Shown here one piece after another: positions 48,261 to 62,000 of a stretch of 64,000 bases of DNA. Positions within the stretch are counted from its first letter, which is position 1. The number at the start of each line of letters is the position of its first letter. The notes beneath the pieces were generated by a model. The model did not search any database and was not told the DNA's origin. It worked only from the letters and a program-made list of their open reading frames with translations. The position numbers and the translations under genes were made by a program. The stretch is taken from the NCBI RefSeq assembly GCF_949628215.1, contig NC_134279.1, positions 56,408,266 through 56,472,265 of the forward strand, in the 5' to 3' direction. This DNA comes from Phalacrocorax aristotelis. Its lineage: Eukaryota > Chordata > Aves > Suliformes > Phalacrocoracidae.

Positions 48261-51258
48261 CAGAAGTGCAGAAGCCTCGGGAGAGCCCCCGCAGGGCGTT
48301 CCCCAAAACACCACGGCAGTTCGGTCCAGTTGCCATTATCTGGTGGCATAGCAGCAACGGTTTCTGGGACGTCTTGCCCCTTCTAGGAGCCATTACTTAT
48401 TTATAGAGAGTGTGAACTATATAAGTTTTACAAGTTTTTGGAACTTCCTTTTAATGAAAACTCTCACAAGGACAGCTTGGTTTGTGATATCAACGTCTCA
48501 GCGCTGCTGCAGGGCATAGAATGCTGTTGTCTTGAAATATTTACTGGCATTACAGAGGGATCTGTTGCCTTATATGTCTGTTGCTTTGTCAGCATATGGC
48601 TGGTTTGACCTCCACAGTTGTGATTTGTAAAACTCTAGAAGCAGAAGAATGTTGTCATGTTGTCAGATACGTTTTCCATGTGATTCTCTTACCAAAGTCT
48701 TCATGGGTTGATATTGTCTGTTCCAGATATTTTCCAGCTTATATTTTTCCCACTTTAGCTTTTATTATTGCCTGCATGTTTCTCTGTTTTTTCTGACTTG
48801 AAAACTTTGCATTAAGGTTTCGCAGACCTGGGAAGACGTGCAGGCCCAGGGTCAATGCTCAGTTTACATGTATTGGCTTTATCTTTCTCATTTGCTGAGA
48901 TCTACTCAGAATTTCATCTGTAGCTACATAAAGTATCTCAGCAATGCCAGCCAACCCCTTAACAAAGCAAACTGCAAATGGTTTTCAGATTCACAATCCA
49001 GAGTTGTGCCAAATAAAGCAAGACAGTATTTTTTGAGGGTAAAAGTGTTTAAAGAAGGTTTAATTTCAGGGTAATAGGATAAAGTTCAGACTCCATTTAA
49101 AGTTAACATGATTTGGTCTCAAAAGGCTGCATAGAAGTGTCTGATACATAGCACAGAGGGTGCAAGAGTTCTGCTGTACCAGCCTGGGAGTGTGTGGCAG
49201 TGAATTTGCTAGCATAGTTCACCATGTTGTGCTGATCGCATTGAACTTGGAGGGTAATGGGCAAAGAGAGTCCTTTGGCAAATTCATTAAAATATAGAGG
49301 GAAAGAGAATCATGTCCGTCAGCAGAGAATGAGCGTGACAGGAGCTGTGAATCCAAAGATGTGATCCAGAGCGTAGCTATGAGTATAGCAGCCATATTTG
49401 GAGGAAAGCGTTGTTCCTGTGGTACACAGATAATGTTTCATGCGCTATAGATATTGGCGTACCTGTGCGTTGTAACAGAAGACACGAGTAAATACATAGC
49501 AGTCCTATAATTGCTAAAGTGGTATTGTCTTTGCTGTCCCAAGAGACAAGAATACCAACAAAGCAAAGAAGGTGCTCTATTAGAGGAATTAAATTAATGC
49601 GCTTTACAGAATATCTTCAGATGTCACCACCACAGAGCAAAATATATAGATAGCACGTTTAAGTAATTCCAAAAAAGCAACTGCAGAGGTAGCTAAACCA
49701 CACATTTGCACCAGGAGAACACATTGTTCGTTATGTGACATGAGCAGAATCGCGTAGTCCCAAAAATACCTGCCAAAGCAAAAGTTATTACAAGCCAAAT
49801 AGTGTGACTGAAGGTTGCCCTTGTGCTCTGTGTCCACTCCTTAGAGAACCGAGACTGAGAAGATTCAAGGATTCAAGGAGGTGTGCTGTAGTAGTTGCTG
49901 AATGAGCTCATGCGCTGCATCTTCATGCTGGAACTTGTTCTCATCCTCTTGGCATGGAGCAGACACCTGTGGAACGAGTGCTGGTCTGGGCAGGGGCAGG
50001 GAGGCAGCGGACCTTAAGGTTAAGCTATTGGCAGGTCCGTGTATTGTAGAATTCTGAAATAGATGAAGAAAAGCAGCAATGGAACTGCTTTTCAGGTGAG
50101 ACTCCTAGTCATGTGAACACAGTATTTTAACTGTAAGTTCAGATCAGGGGTCCATCAGTAAGTCAGGATAGAGCACAGTAAAAATGACAGACAAGTAGTC
50201 TGTCTTTACCGTCACTTTTCAGCTTGGATAACTATATGAAGCAAATAATTCAGATTTTTGATCAATTTGCTTTGAGCCGCGTATGCAATGGAACACGCTT
50301 ACTAGAACAATCATGGGAAGATGTCCAGTTCAGCAAAATAATAAATGTTAAAGTATTTATGGGACAGCAAATCAAATCAGTAGCATAAACATGAATTTTC
50401 CAGTGTTCCATTTACATGTCAAAATGTGATGGATGGATGTACACAATTAACATTTCCTGTACTTCAAAAGCTGCTACTTATAGGGAGGACAAATGAAGTG
50501 TACCTATCAACAGCTATATTGAGTGCCACTGAAGCAAACCACATAAAATGGTACATTCAAATACTAACAGATTCATGACTGAAACGTGAAAACAAAATAT
50601 AAGCATGAATTTCTTGTCTGATTCCCAAATATCTTCCTATAGCTACACACGAATGCAGAATTGAATGTCCTACCAATAATTATTTCAGTTGAAGACTTAA
50701 TGTAATTCTGTCGTAATTTCAAATCAGTCAATGTTATGTGTTTTTCCTGGCAGTTGTATTCAATGGAAACAAATACGTTCCCTAACTGACATGGTGTCAT
50801 AGCCTGAGTTTTAACTGGAGTTGTATGTTTTCCCATAAACCGACAAAATAGCAAAGTTAAGCTTTTACGCAGTCAGTGATATGAGTCATCTGATACACTT
50901 TGGTAAGCGTGACAGTTGTCCAGAATGGAATAGCATCCCACGATGAGGTGAATAATATAAAAGGTATAGAAGCATTCCCAGACAATAAAATATGAGCTGA
51001 TAAAATGCAGATTTCTTAGCATATTATAGTTACATGCATGCACAAGTGGTACCTGATGCCGACTTCAAAAAGAACATATGATCCCTTCTAATTGGAGCAA
51101 CATAGCTAAGTTTGAAATACTGGGAATACTTTATGAATAGATAGTCTTAGAATTTGCTAAATGTGGTTAGATAGAAGGGAGTCTGGAGACACTGTATTCT
51201 TGAGTAGAATAAATAAGGAAGATGTGCTAGAATATGCTAATTTAGTATCAGTAAGAAT
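48261..51258. other. Upstream of GUF1, no gene identified
   Basis: I looked for + strand YIPF7 exons, expected here from human gene order, and found none. All frames are under 100 codons. Confidence 0.55.
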
Positions 51259-51626
51259 TGTGTAACCAAGCCAAAAATGAACTGAGCATGCCTGGAGACT
51301 GAGTTCAACCAGCGGACACAGTGAGGGAGACTATCGATGACCACCAGAGAACCCTGGAAGACCACCAGTGAACATGAATGTGCATGCATTAAGGACATTT
51401 GCATATATTAATAAGTTCCAAGAATAGGATGAATATGATAATAATTTCCTGGGAAATGTAATGAATATGTAAATTTTGATTGCATATAACCCCTGTAGTA
51501 GAGCAACTCAGTGCGCACACCAGGTGGAGTGATCCCCTGTGCACCCGGCACCGCCATAAATGCCTGCTTTCTAAATCTACAAATTGAGTTTGAGAGGGTT
51601 CATATTTTTGCCGTCTTAAGGTATCA
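51259..51626 (+). mobile_element. Solo LTR, class III ERV-L-like
   Basis: About 370 bp bounded by TGTG...TATCA. It contains a TATA-like GCATATAACCCC near 51483, a run GTGATCCCCTGTGCACCCGGC, and an altered poly(A) region CATAAATGCCTGCTTTCTAA at about 51556. This layout is characteristic of avian ERV-L LTRs. No coding remnants adjoin it and no exact target duplication was seen. Confidence 0.65.
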
Positions 51627-53929
51627 AAAGACCAAGCAGATCAGTGATCAGTGGTATCTATGAAACCCAGCAGAGAGTGTACCACCTCCTATTCAGTCAG
51701 CCAGGCTCCTCGTTCGGAAGCAGTGTTTGGTAGTGTGCGAGACTCTGGAAATGTAGAAATAAAAAAAAAAGATTCCACGGCAGTAGGCATTAAAAAAAGG
51801 GGGTGGTGGTGGTGGAATTTCTTTATTTCATGATATCACAGATTTCGGTTCTCCACAGGTAGTTGTGCAAATGGAATAGAGTGACAAAAGCCTTTCCTGT
51901 CACTGGGAGGTGCTGCTGCCAGCAGATACTAAAAAGGAATGACTTCCTGAAAGATAACATTAGCAGAATTTTCCCCTTTCTGTAAAATGTATTGTCCTAA
52001 CCCAAATTGACAGGCTTTACATTGCACAATAACGAGCTGAATTAAAAGGGCAAGATTCACCCTGAAAAAACAGGCAAGCAAACAGCACCAAGGTTAATGA
52101 ATTTCAGCCTTGGAACTCCTAAACTACAGATGTTATAGGACAGATCAGTAACACCGGTCTTCTAAATGCTGTTCTGCATGGCAGAGTGAGGTGCCTGAAC
52201 AGACACCTGAATTCACTAACCTGATCTGCCGGTTTCTTAACCAGAAGAAGAGACACCCAGTATTCCTCAGGTTATCTATTTGAGTTTGACAGGCCCTTGT
52301 CATTCTTGGGAGGACAGAAGCTAGCAAATCCTTTTCCTTTTTTCCCATTCTTCCTTTCTTCTTTTTTTCCCATTTTTCCTTTTTCCTTTTTGCAATCAAA
52401 AAGTACCAAGTGCAATGCCCACATTGTACTTGCCGTTGTATCTGCTATAGACTTTTCTTAGCCAAAATTATGACGAAGGGAAAATAGCGCAAAGGGACAG
52501 CAGTGGCTGGAGTTAGTATTTTGCTTCAGGCTGACAGGGAATTTCTGTTTTGGAGCCTTTCATTGACATTGACTTGTCACGTTACCACAACATGTCGAGT
52601 TCTTCTCCGACTGTGCTTGAAAATGCAGTTTAAACTATTTTTTTTCTTGGCACTTTGTGGTGTCGGTGGCCAAACACTTCTGTTGTAGCCAAGCTGGCTA
52701 AAGTAGAAGACACATATGTATTTCTTGCCTTAAAAATAAAGCAGAGAAGGTAGTTAGAATCTTCCTGTCTAATCTTCAAAAGTCACAGCAGAAACTGAGT
52801 GAAACAGCAGTGATTTAGTCTGTGAAAGAAAACACCTGAGATAATTATAGCCTGTCTAATAAAAAGAAGAAACAGAATGTTTCATTTTTGCTGTAAGTGA
52901 TGCCAAACTACGTGCTTCTAGGCCATAGCCTACAGACGAGAACGAGTATATAGTGAAATACGTAACTTAATGGAATAATTGCTATTTTTCTTTATATTTG
53001 TCATTTAAGACATGTATCTTTTATATTCTACTTGCTAGAAAGACAGTATTTTAGAATCATATTCTGTTTACTTTCTTGGGTTCATAATTCAAATGTATTT
53101 TAATGAGAAGTGATCAAGAATATTTCTTCCCCTTCCTCTCGCCCGTATTAAGTTCTCAGTATATAGACTGTGATTAGCAGCTTTGCGTGAGTTTCCCAGT
53201 CTAATGGAAACTTGCCTATTTTAAGATTTTCTTGAGAAGGCTTAATGAATATTAGATGGATTCCTGTTAGCTTGATTTGTGTTTACAAAATAGTTCAAAC
53301 ATGTTTAATAGGTTGCATCATTTTTACAAACTGCATATTGAGAAAAATGCTGGAACAGTGAAGATTACTGACGAGAGGAGTTTTGTTTCTAATTAAATAT
53401 TTTCTGCATAGAAACGTGGTATTTTAAAGTGTGTTGTCACCCTTGTATTATCCAGTTAGTTTTACAGGAATGTTCTAAATCTTAGAGGATACTTTGTAAG
53501 TGATATATTATAGCATGCTGAATAGGTAAACCATATATTTAATAAATATATTGTCTTACAGGAGACATGATCCTGAACTAGAGTTCAGTCTAGACATTTC
53601 AAAACACTGAGAAAGTGTCATATGTATCTGGGTAAAAAGACCAAAAAAGGGAAGATGTCCTTTATGATTCACCTGTGCATAATAAAGTTTCTAGACTTCC
53701 TGGATTTAATTCTTCTTTGCACTAGAATATGATTATTAATAAAAAGCAAGGAGTCTTGATTTAGAAGGCTGTCAGTGATGCAGAATCTTTTTCCACATGG
53801 GACAATTACTCTTAACAGCTGCCTAGTTTTAAATCTTTAAAAAGGGGGATGTATTTCTATTCTGAATTACTCTATTATCAGTTGCCTGTTGCCAAGACTG
53901 AAAAGACCATCATGAAAGTTTCTCTCCCA
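51627..53929. other. Intergenic, no gene seen
   Basis: Contains a short (GGT)n run near 51800 and the polypyrimidine tract at 52330. Otherwise unremarkable AT-rich sequence. Confidence 0.6.
52330..52391. repeat. Polypyrimidine tract
   Basis: About 60 bp of almost pure C/T on the + strand. The opposing strand gives a low-complexity Lys-rich frame that is not a gene. Confidence 0.85.
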
Positions 53930-55480
53930 TACGAGGGCTTACCTGATCAGTAGGCCTCCCTTAATCTCTTCTTTGTAAGCCAGGCTAAGTTCCCTAAGTT
54001 TTTGATGGAAGGAATTACATTGCTTTTATTATTTTTCTTTTCTTTATTTCCCAATTAATTGATTTTCCTATCATATTTTCATCATTCTTTACAAATGATT
54101 TTGTAATGAGAAAAGGCTAGTATTGTAGCCTTCCCTTTTTCATTATTGACCTATTTATGTGTTTAAGGGTAGTTATTTTTCCACAAAGTTTCTGAAGCTG
54201 ATGCTGCCACCATGTAAGCAGAGACCGCTTTCTTTGTTCCTAAATTTGTGACTTTACCTTTGGCTACATCAGAAATACCTGGCTTTACTATGCCCACCTT
54301 ACAGTTCAGTTTGCTTTGCTTTGCATCAGTCACTTGTCCTCATTATCTAAACAATCCTTAATTTTTGCCTTATTTTTATGTTTTCTATTAGAAATTACTG
54401 TTTCCCAGAGGTACTAGACAGAAATGTTAAAAAGTATACAGCCAAGGAAGAACTCTGCTAGACTTCTGCTAGAAACACAAGTACTTCACGATCGTTTCCC
54501 CTATCCACATGTTTGAGACCTAACGAGTAGAGCAATCCATTTCATGTGCAGTGTAAAAGTTGTCTTGTGGCAATTTCTTAATCAAATATTGCGTGTTATC
54601 AAAGTCACATACTGTATAGAAATCTACTCATTTTATATTGAGAGCGTTGTCTACCATGTCTGTCAACCTATCTTGTAACCTCATTTTGAATAAGAAATCA
54701 AGTTACTTTGATGGGATATATTTTTCACAGATCCAGGTTGATTGGCATTAATTATGTTATCCTCCTTTAATTCTTAATGGTAGTCCTGTAGCATCCATTC
54801 CATTATTTTACATATGATTGGCATCCACTGACAGGTCTATAATTGCCCTCTTTAAAAGCTGAAACACGTTTGCTCTCTACCACTCGTCTGGAGCTGACAG
54901 AGTGCTTCAAGAGTTACTGAAAAGCAATGTTAATGGCACGCAGAGCTTGTCAGGCAGCACTTTCAAAAGTTTTGTATGCAAATTATCTGGAGACAGTGAT
55001 TTTAAAATGTAAGTCGGCAACATTTTCTGGAATTGCTATTAAAATGTAAAGAATTCAACCCTCGTTATCATGTGACAGATATAGTAATATTTCTGGTTTG
55101 TATTTTGACAGAAAGTTACTGTTCTGTATGATATATATATATTATTTTTATGTAATCACCTAATGGATCAATATGATTGGAGGTTTTTTCTCCTGAAGAA
55201 TGGATTTCATTCCCCGAAAACATTAAAGAGTCAGCACTGACCATCTTTAACTCTGCTAAACAACGCTCTTAACAAGTACCTATACTTCTTACCTCTTTAT
55301 TTACTGTAATTATTACCAACTTGCATTTTTTTTCCATTTCTGGATTACTTTTTTCTTCCACCTTCTCTTCCCTTCTAAGACTAGTGGTTTGTTTCACCAG
55401 CATCGCCTCTGTCCTGGTTGACTGCCCTGTAGCTCTTTGGGCAGCTAGCAAGATGTTTGTCGGTGTTCTGGATTGCAGTC
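53930..55480 (-). mobile_element. Ancient CR1 LINE (RT and 3' part), heavily decayed
   Basis: Read on +, this is antisense RT wording of an old CR1 subfamily. Recognisable anchors are CCAGGTTGATTGGCATTAAT (54733-54752), ACAGGTCTATAATTGCCC (54831-54848) and CAAATTATCTGGAGACAGTG (54980-54999), with further matches toward 55260. No usable frame remains. The outer limits are estimates; the 54,300-55,270 core is the most certain part. Confidence 0.7.
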
Positions 55481-58400
55481 AGAGCTCTGATTCCTAGGCC
55501 CATATTTTTTTTCTGTTTCGTTAATAGGAATTAAAGTCATAGTTCCCTACAAGTTACTTTGTTTGAAAATGTTCAGAGTAATCTCTCAAAACCAAATCAA
55601 GTCTATGAAATTGACATATCAAAGCAGCCCAGCCTTAGTAATTCTCCAAAGAATCCTGGTTTTAGGATGACACCCTGCATTTTTTCTCTTCCCCATCCTT
55701 TCAAAAAAGCTATAAAAATGCCAAAAAGGCATTTTCTCTCTCCTCCAGGAAAAGTAAGTGGCACTAACAGAATTTGAGAGCCCAGATTCATCATGTGGGC
55801 CACTACTAATCAGGTAGTGCTGAAGAAGATAGAGTCTGATTAATTTTGTAGTTCTGGCTGCTGTTAGTGTAATGAGATGAAGGACGGCAAAGTACTTTTC
55901 AAGAACCTCTTAAAATGCCTCACAAAAGTAGTGTCTTCTCTCTACACCTTGTTATGTTTTTAAAAAGCCATTAATAGTTTTAAGGTCATGAGTTACATTG
56001 CCTGTAGATATGGTGAAAGAAAACTCATTAAAAAGCCTAGCAGGCTGATGAGTAATTGTAGAATTGTTATGTTTTAGGAGGCCTTGACTAGGTAAACGAC
56101 AAATCAACAAATGGAATATTATTTACTTTGTATTTTCTTCCATTTATATTATGTGGACCAAAATATTGTAGCTTGTTCAGTGCAGAAACCATTTTTGCTC
56201 TCTTTCCCTTTGTCAAAGCTGTTCTGTTTCAGCTGATGTTTTGCTCTTTCTGTAATTCAGTGATTATTTTTCTGAGTTAATATTTAATAGGAATACTGGA
56301 AGAGACATTCTGTAATTAGGTATGAGTAAACAGAGTTAGGAAAGGCAACAGATTGGCTTGTTACTATAGAAGATTGATTTTCTGTGCTTGGGTTCTTAGC
56401 TTGTGGAACATAAAAGTCAGTCTCTGCCTATCACAACCATTTATTTTAACCATTTAATAAATATGTTGCCTAAACATATTAAAAACAATAACAACTCCTT
56501 TTAAGGATGGGGCCTCATAAATGTAAAAAAACCAACGCTCTCTTTTTCATACTGCACATATTTTTCTTATCTCCTACCAAGGTGGGATATGGCTTTTGTA
56601 GACTACTTACAAGTTGACATTATTTTTTTCTAAATTAGTCGGCCTGATTCTGCTGTTTTGTAGGGGCATTCAACCAATGTAAGTCAGTGTGAACTGACTT
56701 TCAGGACGAAATTCAGTTCTTTATATGTAACCGCTGTGTTATTTTACGTCTATATCATCACAACAGTTGCCTGGAGAACAGCTGATCCAGTCATTAATAG
56801 AAAGCAGCAAAAAAGAGAGTGCAAATTATTTTTTAAAAAAAATCAATGCTGGATGTACGAAGAAATTAAATAATTTTATTTAAAAATATTACCTCAGTCA
56901 GGCAAAGAGTGGATAAGTCAGTGAAGCAGCAATACTTTACAGCTACCAGCAGTACATGAGAATGAGTGCCTACTAGTTATAGAAGTTTTGAACAGTACAG
57001 AACCTGCAACATCAAAGTGATAATAAATTCCACATTTTTTGTCTTTTTTTGTACTAAACCAGTTTTTTTTTCTCCAAGCCTGCCTTTGATATAAAACAGT
57101 AAGTGCCTCTGTACATGTGGTGGTTTTAATTATGTCTGCTTTAGTGAGAATAAACGTTGCTGCTAAGATATATTATGCTATATGCTCTGCCTGTAATACA
57201 CAAGGCCTGGGGATGCATTTTCAGGATATCTGAGGTCTGCTCAGGGATTCATTGATCAGTCTATTTTATCTATTCTTAAAGCACCTTTTCCATGGCATTA
57301 AAAGAATTGGATGATGAAGGGTGAGAGTCTACAGAGAAGAGAGTTCATTTGCATTATTGTTTGTCTTTGAGATGTCATGGAAGACAGGTGTCATTAGAGA
57401 AGGACAGACCGAAGGAGGAGAAGAGGAAGACCTCATAATCACTCACCATGATATCCAGAAAAACATTAGTGCTATTTAATTTGTAATGTCTATAAAAAAA
57501 CTAAGAAAACAGATGGGATGGATTCATGGAGAAGGTTATATCAAGTCAGGTAGCTACCTTTTCACAAGCTGCTTGGCCTGATGAATACGGAGGGGAAATC
57601 AAAGGATGCATCTCACTTTCAACTTTAGCAGGTTTTTTGACCATCCCAGCTTCTTATAGGAAGCTACAGCTACATTGTCAAAGTCAGCAATTCCCAAGTT
57701 CAGGTTTGAAGGCAGACGGGGAACTTGCTTCCCCAGTTTCTATGAGCCTGTATATAGTGAATATCGACAGCCGTCCTGTGAAGTGCTCCTGGTCCACCTC
57801 CACCTTCAAAAGACAATTTCTGAGCTACTCCAGCCTATCAAGCATTTGGTATCTTTTCCATTCCTCTAAGGCACCTACACCTCTCAGGCGTATGAAGTCT
57901 GAGCAAATCCTGTGTTACTAAGCTCCCCAGGGAAATAGGTATTTCCCTTGGTGTTGCTGTAAATAATTCAGTCACTGCTGCAGCTGCTAGATCATTAGGC
58001 TGCCTTCCAAGACACACGCCTGCTCTCTGTCCCCATTTCAGGGATTCCTTGACTGTGCGCTGAGGGAAAAAAATCTCTGTGTGCCACATGTAGTGTGGCA
58101 TGCTGTGGCGTATGGTCACCTCCCCATTTCTCCCACCCCAAGGTCTTTTGTCTTCCGTGGTTGGATCTGTTCCATTCTGCAGCCCAACTGCTACCTGAAA
58201 TTAACCCTTCCTTTGTATTTGGTAGTTAGAAAAACAGCCAGAGTCGCAGTTGTGTTAACTGGGAATATTGCAGGAATGCAATACTGCAGTCGTTCTGCTT
58301 CCCTCAGTACGGATGTGTCAAGGACTCAGTACTTTCCCATGACAAGCCTAGCAAAGAAATAACATTTTCTTAAAACTAATGTTTGCTTTGGAGCAACACA

Positions 58401-59016
58401 GCTTCAAAAGGTTTCTGACCAAATGTAGGAGCTCCAGAGGACAGGGAGAGGTTTAGGAAAAGGCGTTACCAAAATGTTAAACGAATGTGTTTAGATTCTT
58501 CTAGAAAAGGGAAAGCTAGCCAACCCATGGTTGCATGGCCTGTGCACTTGTCAGTATGGTTGCCCATACAGAACATATCTGATGGTCTTCTGTAGGGTAA
58601 ATCTTAAGTTTCACCATTGCCTTCCTGCCATCTCAGCCACCCTCGAAACTATGAGATGCCCCTCAACACTGTAGTGAACTGGGAGCTGCTGGGGAGCTGC
58701 TAGGTTTTTCTCTGAAAAAAAGCATGTCAAATCTTGCAGCCTAATGCATACTTTGTAAATACAGCATACAGCAGTAGCAGGAAGCTGGAGATAGCGAGTT
58801 TAAGAAGCTAGGGTTTCTTAAAGTCGAGGAAATCAAAGAGGACATATGTATGGGTTAATATAGCTAATTTCATTATCCACAAAAAATGGCCTCACTTTAA
58901 TTTCCACATACATCTAATAGAATAAAACCTCACATAACCTGATAGACCTAAGTCACCCCTATGTTTCCACTGATTAAATGTATACTTTAAGATCATTTAC
59001 CACAGTAGCTGAAAGC
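55481..59016. other. Intergenic, no gene seen
   Basis: The longest frame is 131 codons (57526-57921, +), with no recognisable domain. Nothing else is supported. Confidence 0.55.
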
Positions 59017-59076
59017 GGTAAGAACATAAGAAACGCCTCATTGGGTGAGATGAATGGTTTGCCCAGCCCAGTATTT
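59017..59076 (-). mobile_element. Ancient CR1-family 3' end fragment
   Basis: GGTAAGAACATAAGAAACGCC..TTGGGTGAGATGAATGG..CCCAGCCCAGTATT resembles the same 3' UTR segment as at 5969-6031. Confidence 0.65.
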
Positions 59077-62000
59077 TTCCTTCAGCAGCAGTAGCAGGAG
59101 GTGCTATTTACTGGGAGCGTGCAGGCTTGGACGAAGCCTCCAGTGCATTCCCCTTGCCCTCGGTCATGTGCCTCGTTGCCTTCTCCCCAGCATGCACAAT
59201 CCCAGCCTCCGTCCCTTTCATCGTTTTTCTTGCCATTTGTTACATCCCCTTTAACTCTAGTGCCTCACCATCTCTTCTTAAATTTTTATTTTCTGGAAGC
59301 AAAAACAATTATTTAACACTTTATAGTTGTTTAAACATGAGGTCCCAATATATGGGACAGTTCTGAGAATGACAACAGTAATTCAGCAGGGCACATGAAC
59401 CATATCTGGAGGAACAAAATCCATGTTCTTTGCTATTTCTGTTCAATTCCCTCCAGACATAGATCAGGCCAAGGTCATTAATCCCAATTTTAATTGCTTT
59501 TCTCTCTCATTAAGTTGTCCGTGTTAGAAAGCTAGATCCATCCAGCTGTGGAGAAGGGACAATTAAAAACTTTTTGACAGTTGTTGCCTAAGAAGAGTTG
59601 CAAGTAAAGAAAATGTTTCTGAGCAGAAGAGAAAACATTGCTTATATTAGACATAAGTATTAAAGGTATTCCATAAAGACACGTTTGAGGATGTGTTTTT
59701 TAAAACACAGAATCTTGTGAATGACAGTTGTATCCTACTTTTTATTTTCAATGACAATAGAAGGGTACGTGCCTTCTGTACCATTGTGCTTAAATTTTTG
59801 GTCTATATAAATTTCCCATGAGCTGGCAATATCTATGTTGTATGACTCGTCCAGCCAGAAAAATAATGTCTCTGAAAATTACATGATCTATTTCTGGGTA
59901 CTTCTTCAATCTGTAGCAATAATTAAGAACTGCTTAATAATACAATTCATGACAGGCTTTTCTTTTTTGTCTCTCAGAAAGGAGTTTTAAAAGGAATAAA
60001 CTGATATACAGCAAGCACGCTAGTAAACCTTGCCATAAAACTTTTACTTTTTTCCTTTCTTGGTTATCCTAGCAAAACTGTTTAAAATTCTTCTCCTTAG
60101 CTTAGTGCTAAAATAAAGTTAATAGTGACCAGTGATCATTTTAGTAAACACTTCCAAAAGCAATTCACCCATTAGAATTTTGGCGCTGATATTTGTACAC
60201 CTATAGTTGCAGTACTTGTTATTTATTTATTCTGCTGTGGATCTTTTCTATGCTGAGAGGAAAAAATACCTTGGCCTCATGTTTGCTGAACTTCTGCTGT
60301 TGGCTTTTAGCCAATACATTTTATCTTGTTTCTATATCTATCTCTTATAATGGCTACTGTGATGTAGAGTAGCAATACATAAAACCTGGGCTAAGCAGAT
60401 GTTAACTGTGAAGTCTGAAAAGTTTGAAAGCATTGGGGGTGAGATTCTCTTTGCAAATATGATTTGAATTAAATCTGCTTATTTATTTTCATACTTGATC
60501 AATTACTTTCTTTCATGAACCTTTTTTTTTTTCATAAAATGCTTCTCAGAAAACAGCGAGCATTTTTGTTCACTGAATTTTCTTCACCTTGAAAATAAAA
60601 GGCACAGACAGTCTAAGCCCAGATGCTTAAGATTTTACAAATTTATAAGCAACAAGGTCTTTATATAAGGCCCTTAATTACAGCATGGGCTACAGCACTA
60701 ATCCATTGCCTGGATTACGACTGAGTGTACACTCTGTGTCATGACAAGCTTGTACCCTGGATGACCTCAGCTGGGATGAATCCTGAATTCACAGATCTCT
60801 GTCACTCCGTTTTGGCATCCAACATTGTGTCAGTTGGTGGAATTTGCTTCTGGACAAACGTGGCTTGTATATCTTTTTCCTGTTCCAGTTGGGCTGGGCC
60901 CAGGAAGGGCTCATGTGCGATGGTGGATTTTGCTGCACAAGGGTATAGACCCTGGGCTGCTATCCCCTTTCTTCCTACTAGTAACTCGCAGGATCCTTGT
61001 GGCATCTGCCTGACTTTTGCCAAGGTCAGGATACACTCAGCTAAATAGAAGATCATTAGGAGGCCCAGATTAATTATTAGTAAAGGCTTTCTTTGGTGAT
61101 TTAGGTTTTTTCCAAGATTTTGATTTATTTCCTCTTCCCCTTCCTCCCCTCCTGTGGGAGCAAAATAACGACAACCAACAAAGGCTTTTACCATCTGCTT
61201 TTCTCTTAGCTTAATATTTCCGTCCTATGCAACCCCTGTATATGTAAAATAATACAAACAAAGCAGCATATATCTCCAGAGGTCTATCGCATGTTTTACA
61301 AATCACCAACACCTTTCTTTCCGCTCTTTATCTGGCTTTGAGCCTGGCCACACTCCCTCTTTATGTAATTACTCTGGGCACAGAAACGAAGCTGAAATTT
61401 TGCCTGAGAAGCCCTTTAAGGATGCCAAATTCATGTATGTGTTTTTCCAAAATGTAAAACTCACTTTCTGGAGTTAACATTGCCTTTAGGCAACTTGTGA
61501 TCCATATATTATTGACACAAAATGCTGTAGCTGCTCTTTCAAAACCTTTACAGTTTACAGAGCCTGTGTGTACTTGAGAAATAATTACAGCTTGTCCTTA
61601 GGAGATTTGTGACCTCCACACAGGAGAAACGTTTTTGCTGAAACGTTGCCACCTCTCCTGTTCCCAGTCCAGTTTCAGAAGAATCATGACTGCGCGGGAT
61701 GCAGTGTTGCAGATTTGTTATTCTGCTAAGAGCCCTCTTGAAAGTAGATATTATGCAACACACTTCTCAAATGTTGAATATCTTTATTGTGTTCGTTTAA
61801 ATAATGTATTTTATTTTAAAGCTTGTCCACAGTCTTATATAAGGCTTGCCACAGAATCAACATTTCTATGAATAGCAGAAAAAATTCTGTCCTAGGTCTC
61901 AGAAGTGCAAAATTCCTTTCCCAGCTGTATTGCTGGCTCAATGAATTTAAAAAGGTTGCCTAAACTCTTTTTTCAAATGTATAACGGCAACAATACTGTC

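Noticed and set aside
47309-48406. 365-codon + strand open frame over the GUF1 CpG island
   Set aside because: It is very GC-rich with Pro/Arg/Ala-biased composition, overlaps the GUF1 first exon antisense and has no recognisable domain. Stop codons are rare in CpG islands, so long chance frames are expected.
57526-57921. 131-codon + strand frame as a gene
   Set aside because: No domain, no splice or poly(A) context and unremarkable composition; most likely chance.
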